Source: Peptococcaceae bacterium UBA7185
GTDB taxonomy: Bacteria; Bacillota; Peptococcia; Peptococcales; Peptococcaceae
Direction: 5' to 3'
Length of the DNA: 23,717 bases
Assembly: GCA_002491065.1 (NCBI GenBank)
Contig: DKVF01000061.1
Span: 1-23,717, forward strand
The notes under the pieces were generated by a model, which saw only the letters and a program-made list of their open reading frames with translations, did not search any database and was not told the DNA's origin. A program made the position numbers and the translations under genes. Positions 16,057-23,507 of the stretch are shown here, piece by piece (within the stretch, counting starts at the first letter, position 1; each line of letters starts with the position of its first letter).

Positions 16057-17289
16057 TCAAACGTTCAATTTATCCAGCTCAAAGGCATCATGCAATGCCT
16101 GCATAGCCTTTTTCGGTGTCTCATTGGCTTTTTCCACAATGCAGGATACTTTGATCTCCGAAGTACTGATCATTTCAATGTTAATCCCATTTTCAGCCAG
16201 CACGGAGAACATTTTTGCAGCAACGCCGGGAGAACTGATCATCCCTGCGCCCACAATAGAAACCTTGGCTACCTCAGTGGAAGATACAATTTCCGACATT
16301 CCCAGCTCTGCTTTCAGTGCATCTAGCACTTCCAACGCATTGTCCACTTCCTCTTTCGGTACAGTAAAGGCAATATCATTCAGGTTGTTGCGCATTGCAC
16401 TCTGCACAATCATATCCACATTAATATTGGCATCTGCCAGAGCCTGGAATACCTTCGTGGCAGATCCCGGCTTATCTTCCAGATCAAAAATTCCAATCTT
16501 CGCTACTTTTTGGTCACAGGCAATCCCGGTTACCACAAATTCTTTTTCTAACTGCTCTCTGCTTACCACAAAGGTTCCCTCCTTGGTTGTATCAAAACTT
16601 GAACGTACACTTAATTTCACACCGTGAATTTTTGCAATTTCTACAGAACGGGGATGCAGTACTTTTGCACCCAGACTGGCCAGTTCCAGCATTTCATCAT
16701 GGGTAATCATGGCCAGCTTCCGTGTATTCTCTACCATACGAGGATCAGCAGTGTATACGCCGTCCACGTCGGTATAAATTTCACACAAATCAGCTTTGGT
16801 GGCCGCTGCAACTGCTACCGCTGTGGTATCGGAGCCGCCTCTGCCCAGTGTGGTAATTTCTCCTTCTTCCGTGATACCCTGGAACCCTGCCACGATAATC
16901 ACTTTTCCTGCGTCCAATTCTTTACGGATCTTATCCGTTTTAATATAATTGATTCTGGCTTTCATGTGCGCATCTGTGGTCATAATTCCCATCTGACTGC
17001 CGGTCATGGACACTGAAGGAATCCCCAAATCATTTAAGGCCATAGCCAACAGAGCAATAGAAATCTGTTCTCCCGTGGACAACAGCACATCCATCTCCCT
17101 TGTAGGAGGTTTTTTTTCAAAACCCTTCGTCATATCAATCAATTTATCGGTCACACCGCTCGGCGCGGAAACGGTAATAATCATATCGTGTCCTGCCTTG
17201 CGGAAACTCTCAATATGTTTCGCTACGCATTTCACCCGTTCCACTGTTCCTACAGATGTGCCGCCATATTTTTGTACAATCAGTGCCAT
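16057..17289 (-). CDS. lysC: Aspartate kinase
   Basis: The enzyme phosphorylates aspartate, the first step to lysine, threonine, methionine and diaminopimelate (cell wall and spore dipicolinate). It is 410 residues, the monofunctional class. The kinase domain has 'VQKYGGTSVG' at residues 5-14, 'LLSTGEQIS', 'GFQGITEEGEITTLGRGGSDTTA' and 'TDVDGVYTADPR'. From about residue 265 two ACT regulatory domains follow ('KIGIFDLEDKPGSATKVFQALA' and 'KVSIVGAGMISSPGVAAKMFSVLAENGI'), so allosteric feedback by lysine and/or threonine is expected, though the effector cannot be read from sequence. The ribosome site GGAGAGAG overlaps the thrB stop, 11 nt upstream. It is last in the ACT protein-hom-thrB-lysC operon and followed by a strong terminator. 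Gene names lysC, ask and thrD are used for this class; the threonine operon suggests a threonine-linked isozyme. Confidence 0.93.
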   Translation of the reverse strand: MALIVQKYGGTSVGTVERVKCVAKHIESFRKAGHDMIITVSAPSGVTDKLIDMTKGFEKKPPTREMDVLLSTGEQISIALLAMALNDLGIPSVSMTGSQMGIMTTDAHMKARINYIKTDKIRKELDAGKVIIVAGFQGITEEGEITTLGRGGSDTTAVAVAAATKADLCEIYTDVDGVYTADPRMVENTRKLAMITHDEMLELASLGAKVLHPRSVEIAKIHGVKLSVRSSFDTTKEGTFVVSREQLEKEFVVTGIACDQKVAKIGIFDLEDKPGSATKVFQALADANINVDMIVQSAMRNNLNDIAFTVPKEEVDNALEVLDALKAELGMSEIVSSTEVAKVSIVGAGMISSPGVAAKMFSVLAENGINIEMISTSEIKVSCIVEKANETPKKAMQALHDAFELDKLNV

Positions 17290-17300
17290 CTTTCTCTCTC

Positions 17301-18203
17301 CTATCTTTCAATAATCGCTGCGCCTTCACCAACCGGACGCAACGGGATAATACGGGCATGAACCCCTTTCCCTTCCAATAAAGGCAGCAACGAGCTGAAA
17401 TCCTTCTCCCTGTCGCTGACCAACAAAACTGTCGGACCTGCACCACTGATGGTCACATTCAGTGCACCCAACGCTTTTGCCTGGGGAATCAATTCTTCCA
17501 TGCCCTGAATCAAGGACATGCGATAAGGCTGATGAAGGCGGTCCTCCATCGCCAAAGCCAGCTGTTGCAAATCTCCAGTATGCAGCGCATCTACCAAAAG
17601 CGCCATACGGCCAATATTAAACACTGCATCCTGCATGGCAATCTGCTTGGGCAATACCTTGCGCGCTTCCTGCGTAGCCAGCGGATAATCGGGAATAATG
17701 ACCGTGCAATGCAGATTGGCTGGCGGCATAATTTTACGGTAAAATACCTCGCCGTTTTCCTCAATCCCGCTGATTACCACACCGCCTAAAAGCGCCGGTG
17801 CAATATTGTCCGGATGTCCCTCAAACTGCAGAGCAATTTTCAGCAACTCTCTATCATTCAACGGCTCTCCCAGGACAGCATTGGCCACTTTTACACCGCC
17901 TATCAACGCCGCAGAGCTGCTGCCCAATCCGCGGGAATAAGGAATGTTATTTTCAAAATGCATCCGGATGCCTGCCACGGGCTGCTTCATATAATGAAAT
18001 ACTGCCGCGTAGGCTTTATAAATCAAATTTTCCTTCGTTAAATCAATACTTCCTGATTCTCCTGAAGAAGTCAGTTCACAATAACCCGCCTCCCCAACTG
18101 CCTCGAAACCAATATAATTATACAAATCAAAAGCCATGCCTATGCAGTCAAAGCCCGGTCCCATGTTGGCTGTTGTAGCGGGAATCCGCATATACTTCAC
18201 CAA
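17301..18203 (-). CDS. thrB: Homoserine kinase
   Basis: This GHMP-family kinase makes O-phosphohomoserine, the substrate of threonine synthase. It is 300 residues, a normal length. 'RIPATTANMGPGFDCIGMAFD' opens the fold, 'PYSRGLGSSSAALIGG' (about residues 88-103) is the phosphate-binding GHMP motif, and 'LNVTISGAGPTVLLVSD' is the C-terminal GHMP motif. The start is TTG 18203, 7 nt after AAGGAG; GTG at 18200 is almost equally well placed, while the ATG at 18191 is too far from the ribosome site. It starts 18 nt after hom and ends 11 nt before lysC. Threonine synthase (thrC) is not in the window, so it must lie elsewhere. Confidence 0.95.
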   Translation of the reverse strand: MVKYMRIPATTANMGPGFDCIGMAFDLYNYIGFEAVGEAGYCELTSSGESGSIDLTKENLIYKAYAAVFHYMKQPVAGIRMHFENNIPYSRGLGSSSAALIGGVKVANAVLGEPLNDRELLKIALQFEGHPDNIAPALLGGVVISGIEENGEVFYRKIMPPANLHCTVIIPDYPLATQEARKVLPKQIAMQDAVFNIGRMALLVDALHTGDLQQLALAMEDRLHQPYRMSLIQGMEELIPQAKALGALNVTISGAGPTVLLVSDREKDFSSLLPLLEGKGVHARIIPLRPVGEGAAIIER

Positions 18204-18221
18204 ATTTTCTCTCCTTTTATC

Positions 18222-19523
18222 TTATGCGCTATATACACGGATGATTGCAGAAATTTCCTTCAAAATCGGCATCTGTTTTAAAGCCTCTACTGCCGCACGG
18301 AAATCCTTTTCCAATACATTTTCTGTGATCAGTACCATCTCTGCTTCCTCATCATGTACATTTTTCTGAACAAACTGGGCAATGCTCACATTGCTCTTGC
18401 CAAAGGCTCCGGCGATGTTAGCCAATACGCCAGGGCGATTTTGCGCTTGTATCCGAATAAAATAACTGCTTCTGCAATCATCAATGGACTTGATAGGAAT
18501 ATCCTTATAGCAAGTGCAGCGAATGCGGCCTTTGCAGTTATATTGAATATTGCGGGCCACATCCATCACATCGCCCACTACTGCGCTGGCTGTCGGCATC
18601 TCTCCTGCGCCTCGTCCGTAAAACATGACGTCATCCACAGCATCCCCATGCACAAACACCGCATTGAAAGAATCATTTACAGTAGCCAGTGGATGATTAC
18701 TAGGAATCAGCATCGGATGTACCCGCACTTCAATGCCTTCTTCTGCATTGTGCCGCGCCACACCCAACAGTTTAATGGTATAACCCATTTCTGTCGCATA
18801 GGCAATATCCTCTGCAGTCAATTTTGTAATACCTTCTACATATACATCATCTAAAACCACACGGGAGTTGAAGGCAATAGAGCCCATAATCGCTACTTTG
18901 CGGGCAGCATCCAGACCTTCAATATCCGCAGTTGGATCAGCCTCTGCATATCCCAGCTCAGTAGCCTTGTCCAAAGCTTCCTGAAAAGACATACCCTCTA
19001 ACGTCATTTTTGTCAGAATATAATTGGTTGTTCCGTTGACAATCCCCATCACTTCACTGATATTGTTGGCAGCCAAGCACTGTTTTAGCGGACGAATAAT
19101 GGGAATGGCGCCGGCAACTGCTGCTTCAAAGAGAAAATCACAATTATTTTTCGCTGCAGTTTCCAGCAATTCTCTGCCATGAACAGCCACTAAATCTTTA
19201 TTGGCAGTTACGACGCTTTTGCCGCTGTTCAGCATAGCCAGGATGCATTTTTTGGCAAAATCAATGCCGCCCATTACCTCTACAACAATCTCAATTTCCT
19301 CATCATTGGCAATGTCTTCGTAGCTGCTGACAACCTCTATATCTTCCCGTACTCTTGCTTTTACAGCAGGAATGTCACTTTCCCGCACCAAAATTTTCTT
19401 GATCTCCATACGGGTACCGATTTTGTGAGGGAATTCTTCTTTCTGACTTTCCATCACTTTATACACGCCGGTACCAACTGTACCCAACCCCATTAAACCG
19501 ACTTTCAAAACTTTCTCTTCCAA
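18222..19523 (-). CDS. hom: Homoserine dehydrogenase, TTG start
   Basis: The enzyme reduces aspartate semialdehyde to homoserine, at the branch to threonine and methionine. It is 433 residues, the length of Gram-positive enzymes with a C-terminal ACT domain. The NAD(P)-binding start is 'KVGLMGLGTVGTGVYKVM'. The catalytic domain includes 'SVVTANKDLVAVHG', 'FEAAVAGAIPIIRPL', 'GIVNGTTNYILTKM' and 'AEADPTADIEGLDAARK'. The ACT domain (about 355-430) starts 'SYFIRIQAQNRPGVLANIAGAF' and probably senses threonine. The start is TTG 19523, 7 nt after AAGGAGGA, which overlaps the stop codon of the ACT/HTH gene. It is the second gene of the operon. Confidence 0.96.
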   Translation of the reverse strand: MEEKVLKVGLMGLGTVGTGVYKVMESQKEEFPHKIGTRMEIKKILVRESDIPAVKARVREDIEVVSSYEDIANDEEIEIVVEVMGGIDFAKKCILAMLNSGKSVVTANKDLVAVHGRELLETAAKNNCDFLFEAAVAGAIPIIRPLKQCLAANNISEVMGIVNGTTNYILTKMTLEGMSFQEALDKATELGYAEADPTADIEGLDAARKVAIMGSIAFNSRVVLDDVYVEGITKLTAEDIAYATEMGYTIKLLGVARHNAEEGIEVRVHPMLIPSNHPLATVNDSFNAVFVHGDAVDDVMFYGRGAGEMPTASAVVGDVMDVARNIQYNCKGRIRCTCYKDIPIKSIDDCRSSYFIRIQAQNRPGVLANIAGAFGKSNVSIAQFVQKNVHDEEAEMVLITENVLEKDFRAAVEALKQMPILKEISAIIRVYSA

Positions 19524-19536
19524 TGTTATATCCTCC

Positions 19537-19992
19537 TTAACTTTGTCCTACAATCTCCACATGTAACACGCCATTGAGTTTTTCGATAATTTCTATTACT
19601 GTTTCCAAATCCTGCTCCATATGCGCCGTTTCAAAAGCAATTGTAGCAATCGCGACATTTTGAACAGGAATTCCCTGATTAATTGTCAAAATATTGCAAT
19701 TTGCACGAGCAATGGTATTAATGCAATTAGACAAGATTCCGGCTTTATTATCCATAGAAATTTGTAAGGTCATAATTTTTGCCTTAGTTGCCTCATAGAA
19801 GGGAAATACACCATCACGATACTTATAAAAAGCACTGCGGCTCAGGCCAACCTCTTCCACAGCCTCATTCACTGTCATATCTTTATACTTTGCCAACAGT
19901 TCCTTGATTCTGGCCGTTTTTAAGATTGCTTCTGGTAAAATTCCCTCGTCTACAATGTAAAACTTCCCCTTTTCTTTATTCATTTCAGGCAT
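19537..19992 (-). CDS. ACT-domain protein with N-terminal HTH-like region (PheB/UPF0735 family)
   Basis: The protein has 151 residues. Residues about 39-60 ('MTVNEAVEEVGLSRSAFYKYRD') look like a helix-turn-helix with a recognition helix, and residues 73-147 form an ACT domain ('MTLQISMDNKAGILSNCINTIARANCNILTI'). This is the layout of the small ACT proteins called PheB or UPF0735, often next to hom, and probably an amino-acid-responsive regulator. The start is ATG 19992, preceded by AGGAGAG with 7-nt spacing; the frame continues upstream to an ATG at 20031, which lies at or upstream of the predicted transcription start. It is the first gene of the hom-thrB-lysC operon. A perfect palindrome sits at the predicted transcription start, so autoregulation is a reasonable inference and not shown. 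Confidence 0.88.
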   Translation of the reverse strand: MPEMNKEKGKFYIVDEGILPEAILKTARIKELLAKYKDMTVNEAVEEVGLSRSAFYKYRDGVFPFYEATKAKIMTLQISMDNKAGILSNCINTIARANCNILTINQGIPVQNVAIATIAFETAHMEQDLETVIEIIEKLNGVLHVEIVGQS

Positions 19993-20020
19993 TTTTGTTC
20001 TCTCCTGGTGGATAAAATTC

Positions 20021-20032
20021 CTTGCATGCAAG
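20021..20032. promoter_or_regulatory. Perfect 12-bp palindrome at the hom operon start site (candidate operator)
   Basis: CTTGCATGCAAG is self-complementary and lies immediately downstream of the -10 box at 20035-20040, covering the expected start point near 20028. That is a typical repressor position. The ACT/HTH protein encoded next is the obvious candidate ligand-responsive binder, but this is inference. Confidence 0.45.
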
Positions 20033-20034
20033 AC

Positions 20035-20063
20035 ATTATATGCCTAATCCGCCTCTTTGTCAA
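20035..20063 (-). promoter_or_regulatory. Consensus sigma-A promoter of ACT protein-hom-thrB-lysC
   Basis: On the minus strand TTGACA (20063-20058) and TATAAT (20040-20035) are both exact consensus hexamers with the ideal 17-bp spacer. The leader to the ATG at 19992 is about 36 nt, too short for a T-box or large riboswitch. Confidence 0.9.
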
Positions 20064-20240
20064 TGCAAAAAGCAGGATTGTACAATGCATAAAAGAAAAC
20101 AAAGGATTCTCTGTCCATCTTTAAGAAAAAAACACTAAACAGTCAACAACTCGTTTCCTTTTCATCCCCGTCTTGATGGAAAACATTCTGCAAAACTCCT
20201 GCATTTTTCGCGTTTCACCAGAATAAACACAACCTATGTT

Positions 20241-20257
20241 GCACAAAAAATTTGTGC
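20241..20257. promoter_or_regulatory. Inverted repeat upstream of the BMC promoter (candidate regulator site)
   Basis: GCACAAA and TTTGTGC form a perfect 7-bp inverted repeat with a 3-nt AAA centre. Its centre is about 76 bp upstream of the predicted start of the eutS operon, a distance used by activators. It lies in the divergent region of about 470 bases between the ACT and eutS genes, which otherwise holds only the two promoters and the palindrome at 20021-20032. The binding protein is unknown. Confidence 0.35.
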
Positions 20258-20289
20258 TGCGAACAAAAGCAGAAACTCCGGCAAATCAC

Positions 20290-20318
20290 TTGACAGGCTT
20301 ATTGCCAAAGAGTATTAT
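20290..20318 (+). promoter_or_regulatory. Sigma-A promoter of the eutS-eutS-eutP cluster
   Basis: TTGACA (20290-20295) and TATTAT (20313-20318) are separated by 17 bp. Transcription would start near 20325, giving a 5' leader of about 137 nt before the ATG at 20462. A second TATAAT at 20371-20376 has no recognisable -35 box. I looked in the AT-rich leader for the paired hairpins bound by EutV-type antiterminators and saw none. Confidence 0.8.
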
Positions 20319-20461
20319 TTTCAATAAGTCCGTTGTTTTTTAACAGCACCGACAAATAAAAATTTTATTGTATAATTTATATATTTTTTAGAATCGGATC
20401 TCGAGTTTTCACCTTAAAAAATTGTTACATAACTTGTTTTATTTAGAAAGGAACAGATTTT

Positions 20462-20827
20462 ATGAAACAGAATCAAGAAGAACAAATCAGAATTGTACAG
20501 GAAACTGTAGCGGGAAAAGAAATTACCTTCGCTCACGTCATGGGCAGTCCTGCTCCTATCATTTATCAAAAATTGGGCTTGAACCCGCAAGTAGATTATC
20601 AATCGTCAGCTATCGGCATCATGAATATGACGCCATCAGAATCGGCTGTCATCGCTTCCGATATCGCAGTGAAAAGTGGCAATATCTACTTGGGATTTGC
20701 TGACCGTTTCACCGGAACTCTCATCATTACCGGAGATATCTCGGAGGTTACCTCTGCCTTGACGGAAATTGTAAATTATTTTCGGGATTCCTTAGGATAT
20801 GTCGTCTGTGATATTACAAAACGATAG
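20462..20827 (+). CDS. EutS/PduU-type microcompartment shell protein, copy 1
   Basis: The protein has 121 residues, close to E. coli EutS, and covers that whole sequence. 'IRIVQETVAGKEITFAHVMGSP' corresponds to the N-terminal strand and pore-side barrel region of the circularly permuted BMC fold. 'AIGIMNMTPSESAVIASDIAVKSGNIYLGFADRFTGTLIITGDISEV' is the core, and 'VVCDITKR' the typical end (EutS ends CDMTKS). Such proteins form hexameric tiles, flat or bent, of bacterial microcompartment shells. The ATG follows AGAAAGGAA with about 9-nt spacing. It is first in a cluster with a second EutS-type gene and a EutP-type gene. No BMC-P, standard BMC-H or enzyme genes are nearby, so the compartment served must be encoded elsewhere, or these proteins do something else. 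Confidence 0.9.
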   Translation: MKQNQEEQIRIVQETVAGKEITFAHVMGSPAPIIYQKLGLNPQVDYQSSAIGIMNMTPSESAVIASDIAVKSGNIYLGFADRFTGTLIITGDISEVTSALTEIVNYFRDSLGYVVCDITKR

Positions 20828-20828
20828 G

Positions 20829-21269
20829 ATGGTGAGTACGACGCGAATCTCAAGAGAGGAATTCCTGCAAAAAATCTTCCAGGACAATTATGAAGATTTG
20901 AAAACAAAGGGAACACTGCGCACAGTTCGTTTGAGTGTGCCGGGCACAGAGGTTTGTCTGGCACATATTCTCACACCCACCCACACAGAAGTCTACCAAA
21001 ATCTCGGCCTGCATATCGGTGTTCATGAAGGAGAGGATCACACTGGAGAAACCATCGGTCTGATTCGTGTGACGCCTTGGGAAGCCGTTGTAATTGCCGC
21101 CGACACAGCGCTAAAAAGCGCTGACGTACAAATCGGTTTTATGGACCGTTTTTGCGGTTCTCTCATTCTGACCGGAGAATTGGCGCAAGTAGAAACTGCC
21201 GTAAAAGCTGTTGTCAAATTTTTTGAGGAAACACTGCACTTTCACACTTGCCCCATTTATAAAAGTTAA
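20829..21269 (+). CDS. EutS/PduU-type microcompartment shell protein, copy 2, with N-terminal extension
   Basis: Residue numbers assume the ATG at 20829, one base after the stop of copy 1, which suggests reinitiation. No strong ribosome site is seen; GTG 20832 and an overlapping ATG 20799 are alternatives. The product is 146 residues. The EutS core spans about 32-146: 'TVRLSVPGTEVCLAHILTP', 'IGLIRVTPWEAVVIAADTALKSADVQIGFMDRFCGSLILTGEL', end 'CPIYKS'. Two things differ from copy 1. An extra N-terminal stretch of about 30 residues has a likely amphipathic helix ('ISREEFLQKIFQDNYEDL'), and the loop before the core strand is longer and acidic/His-rich ('HIGVHEGEDHTGET'). Copy 1 and copy 2 are clearly paralogous yet diverged, so they may form a mixed hexamer or two different tiles. 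Confidence 0.85.
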   Translation: MVSTTRISREEFLQKIFQDNYEDLKTKGTLRTVRLSVPGTEVCLAHILTPTHTEVYQNLGLHIGVHEGEDHTGETIGLIRVTPWEAVVIAADTALKSADVQIGFMDRFCGSLILTGELAQVETAVKAVVKFFEETLHFHTCPIYKS

Positions 21270-21302
21270 GAGAACATCAAATTCAGAAAAGGAAGGGTTC
21301 AC

Positions 21303-21821
21303 ATGAAAAAATTATTTTTGATGGGCAGAAGCGAAGCCGGAAAAACTTCCCTGACGCAGGCATTAAAGGGTGAAGCCCTTCATTACGAAAAAACACAATA
21401 TGTCAATACCGCTGCCGATACCATCGACTCCCCTGGTGAATATGCAGAATCCAAGCATTTCAGCGTAGGGCTGGCCTGTTTCTCCTTTGAAGCAGACGTG
21501 ATTGCAGTTGTACAGGCAGCCGATGAACCCTTCAATTTATTTAGTCCAGGCTGCCACGCTTTTATTCAACGTCCCCTTATCGGCGTGATTACCAAAATTG
21601 ACTCGCCTTACGCCAATATCCCCATGGTGAAGCAATGGCTTATCAATATCGGCTGCGAGCAAATTTTTCTGGTGAACAACAAAACACAGGAAGGCATTGA
21701 CGCACTGTTGGACTATCTCTGTGACGATTTACCCGTTCTGACCTTGGAACAGGCGAAACACAGACAACGCATGGGGTTAAACGAGTGGGATCCTCTGCCT
21801 GCGCAACCCCCGTCTTGCTAA
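21303..21821 (+). CDS. EutP/PduV-type P-loop protein
   Basis: The protein has 172 residues, near the usual EutP length. It is a small Ras-like P-loop fold: P-loop 'GRSEAGKTSL' at residues 8-17, 'DTIDSPGEYAE' at 39-49 (the EutP version of the DxxG switch), and 'VITKID' at 95-100 in place of NKxD. 'GCEQIFLVNNKTQEGIDALLDYL' forms the end of the fold. EutP from Salmonella has been reported to act as an acetate kinase; PduV has been linked to compartment positioning. The role here is open. The ATG follows AAGGAAGGG by 5 nt and lies 33 nt after copy 2. It closes the operon, with a terminator about 95 nt beyond. The pairing with EutS-type genes supports the family call. Confidence 0.9.
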   Translation: MKKLFLMGRSEAGKTSLTQALKGEALHYEKTQYVNTAADTIDSPGEYAESKHFSVGLACFSFEADVIAVVQAADEPFNLFSPGCHAFIQRPLIGVITKIDSPYANIPMVKQWLINIGCEQIFLVNNKTQEGIDALLDYLCDDLPVLTLEQAKHRQRMGLNEWDPLPAQPPSC

Positions 21822-21914
21822 ATGGAGCAAATAAAAATTACGTAAAAAACGTACTGGCATAAACGCTATCGTTGAAATTAAAATTGACTACTATGCCAAA
21901 TCTCTCGGATATAC

Positions 21915-21949
21915 AAAAAGGGCAGACCATACTATGATCTGTCCTTTTT
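21915..21949. terminator. Bidirectional terminator between eutP and spoIVA
   Basis: A 12-bp stem with one G-T pair (21915-21926 with 21938-21949) starts with AAAAA and ends with TTTTT, so it provides a T-tract on either strand. It lies 93 nt after the eutP stop and 14 nt after the spoIVA stop, serving both converging genes. Confidence 0.88.
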
Positions 21950-21963
21950 CACGTTTCCTATCT

Positions 21964-23442
21964 TCAGATAATAATGCAAATCAATCCGCCGCTGCCGTCG
22001 TTGGTGATACGGCGTACTGCTTCCTGCAATTTATGCTGTACGTTTTCCGGCATTTTCTGCAATTTTCCTTCCATATTCTCCCGTACCAAATCATGCAGTG
22101 ATTTTCCGAAAATATCATACTCCCACATGGCCTGCGGATTTTGCTCAAACTTTTCGCTCATATAGCGTACCAAATCTTCACATTGTTTTTCCGAGCCCAT
22201 GAGCGGCGTAATTTCTGTCGTCACATCGGAGCGAATAATGTGCAGCGTAGGCGCGCTGGCCTTTAATCTCACACAGAAGCTTCCACCCTTCTTCATCAAC
22301 TCCGGCTCTTCCAGCACCATGTCCTCCATCGTAGGCGTCACCATGCCATAGCCTTTGTCGTGCACATCCTCCAAGGCCCGCTCCAACTTATCATATTCTT
22401 TTTTGGCAAAGGCGAATTCCACTGTATTCTTCAAAATATCATGCAAACCCTTTACTTCCACGCCGCTGACTTCCTGATACACCCGATAAAATAAATCATC
22501 CTCCGCTGCCATCTCAATGCTGGCCACGCCGGTAGCCAAATCCATGTGATCCAGTACGATATCCTTCACAAAATCATAGGCCGACAAGCACTGAATTGAT
22601 TGGTCAATATCCCGCAAACGTTTGACTTCACTGATAGCGCTGTGCACAGCATCTTCAAACTTGGCGCGCAGCCAATGATTGCAATCCAAATCTTCAATCC
22701 ATTGGGGCAGGCCAATATTTACTTCCGACACCGGAAATTCAAAAAGAATCTCTTCCAGAATATTCATGATACCGTCTTCATCCAATCCCGCCACATTGGT
22801 GGGCAGCACTGGCACTTGATAGGTCTCTTCCAGCTGTGCTGCCAGCTGCAGGGTTTCCTCATCCTCGGGATGGCAACTGTTGAGCACTACGATAAACGGT
22901 TTATTTAGCTCCGTCATCTCCGCTACAACTCGCTGCTCCGCTTCCACATAGGCTTCCCTGGGCAAATCGGTGATGCTGCCGTCTGTCGTCACGAGAATTC
23001 CCATTGTGGAATGGTCCGTAATAACTTTCTTGGTGCCAATCTCTGCTGCTTCTTCAAAAGGAATGGGGTGATCATACCAAGGTGTCCGCACCATGCGCGG
23101 ACCATCAGATTCCATAAAGCCCAATGCGCCGTCAATGGCGTAACCCACACAGTCCACCAGACGCACCTTGGCCTTCACGCCATCCTTCACCTCAATGGAA
23201 ATGGCATCATCAGGCACAAACTTTAGCTCTGTGGTCATAATCGTTTTTCCGGCGCCGCTCTGGGGCAGCGCGTCGGTAGTGCGCGCCCTGTCATATTCAT
23301 CACTGATGCGAGGCAACACCACCAAATCCATAAATTTTTTGATAAAGGTAGATTTTCCCGTGCGCACCGGCCCAACTGCAGAGATATAAATATTACCGCC
23401 AGTCCGACTGGAAATGTCCTCAAAAATATTGATATCTTCCAT
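21964..23442 (-). CDS. spoIVA: Stage IV sporulation protein A, spore-coat base-layer ATPase
   Basis: SpoIVA assembles on the forespore surface in the mother cell, polymerises with ATP hydrolysis and anchors the spore coat. It is 492 residues, the length of Bacillus SpoIVA. The N-terminal TRAFAC-type domain has Walker A 'GPVRTGKST' at residues 24-32, 'RARTTDALPQSGAGKTIMTTE' (sensor/switch region) and 'VRLVDCVGYAIDGALG'. The middle region and the conserved C-terminal end 'GGLICIII', needed for membrane-surface localisation in the family, are both present, so the gene looks intact. The ATG follows GGAGGGATG with about 9-nt spacing. A possible sigma-E promoter is at 23479-23507, as expected for a mother-cell gene. 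Its presence is the best evidence that the organism forms endospores or descends from one that did. Confidence 0.97.
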   Translation of the reverse strand: MEDINIFEDISSRTGGNIYISAVGPVRTGKSTFIKKFMDLVVLPRISDEYDRARTTDALPQSGAGKTIMTTELKFVPDDAISIEVKDGVKAKVRLVDCVGYAIDGALGFMESDGPRMVRTPWYDHPIPFEEAAEIGTKKVITDHSTMGILVTTDGSITDLPREAYVEAEQRVVAEMTELNKPFIVVLNSCHPEDEETLQLAAQLEETYQVPVLPTNVAGLDEDGIMNILEEILFEFPVSEVNIGLPQWIEDLDCNHWLRAKFEDAVHSAISEVKRLRDIDQSIQCLSAYDFVKDIVLDHMDLATGVASIEMAAEDDLFYRVYQEVSGVEVKGLHDILKNTVEFAFAKKEYDKLERALEDVHDKGYGMVTPTMEDMVLEEPELMKKGGSFCVRLKASAPTLHIIRSDVTTEITPLMGSEKQCEDLVRYMSEKFEQNPQAMWEYDIFGKSLHDLVRENMEGKLQKMPENVQHKLQEAVRRITNDGSGGLICIII

Positions 23443-23478
23443 ACAAGCATCCCTCCATACTCTCTCACGCTTGTTTCA

Positions 23479-23507
23479 TATATATGCCCCGTTTTTCGGG
23501 ATAGAAC
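23479..23507 (-). promoter_or_regulatory. Possible sigma-E promoter of spoIVA
   Basis: On the minus strand CATATATA (23486-23479) resembles the sigma-E -10 (CATAnAnT), and GTTCTATC (23507-23500) partly resembles the -35 (GTCATATT), with 13 bp between. A start near 23472 would give a leader of about 30 nt. The match is partial. The AT-rich 23508-23717 beyond it shows no gene. Confidence 0.4.

Noticed and set aside
19993..20031. T-box or amino-acid riboswitch ahead of the threonine operon
   Set aside because: The consensus promoter leaves only about 36 nt of leader, too short for either.
20325..20461. EutV-type (ANTAR) antitermination element in the eutS leader
   Set aside because: Only a small 6-bp hairpin at about 20332-20347 was seen. 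The paired hairpins with conserved loop bases were not found, nor a terminator they could control.
21838..21960. Open plus-strand frame after eutP reading 'INAIVEIKIDYYAKSLGY'
   Set aside because: It has no start codon or ribosome site and runs through the terminator hairpin into antisense spoIVA; possibly a chance frame or an unrecognisable remnant.
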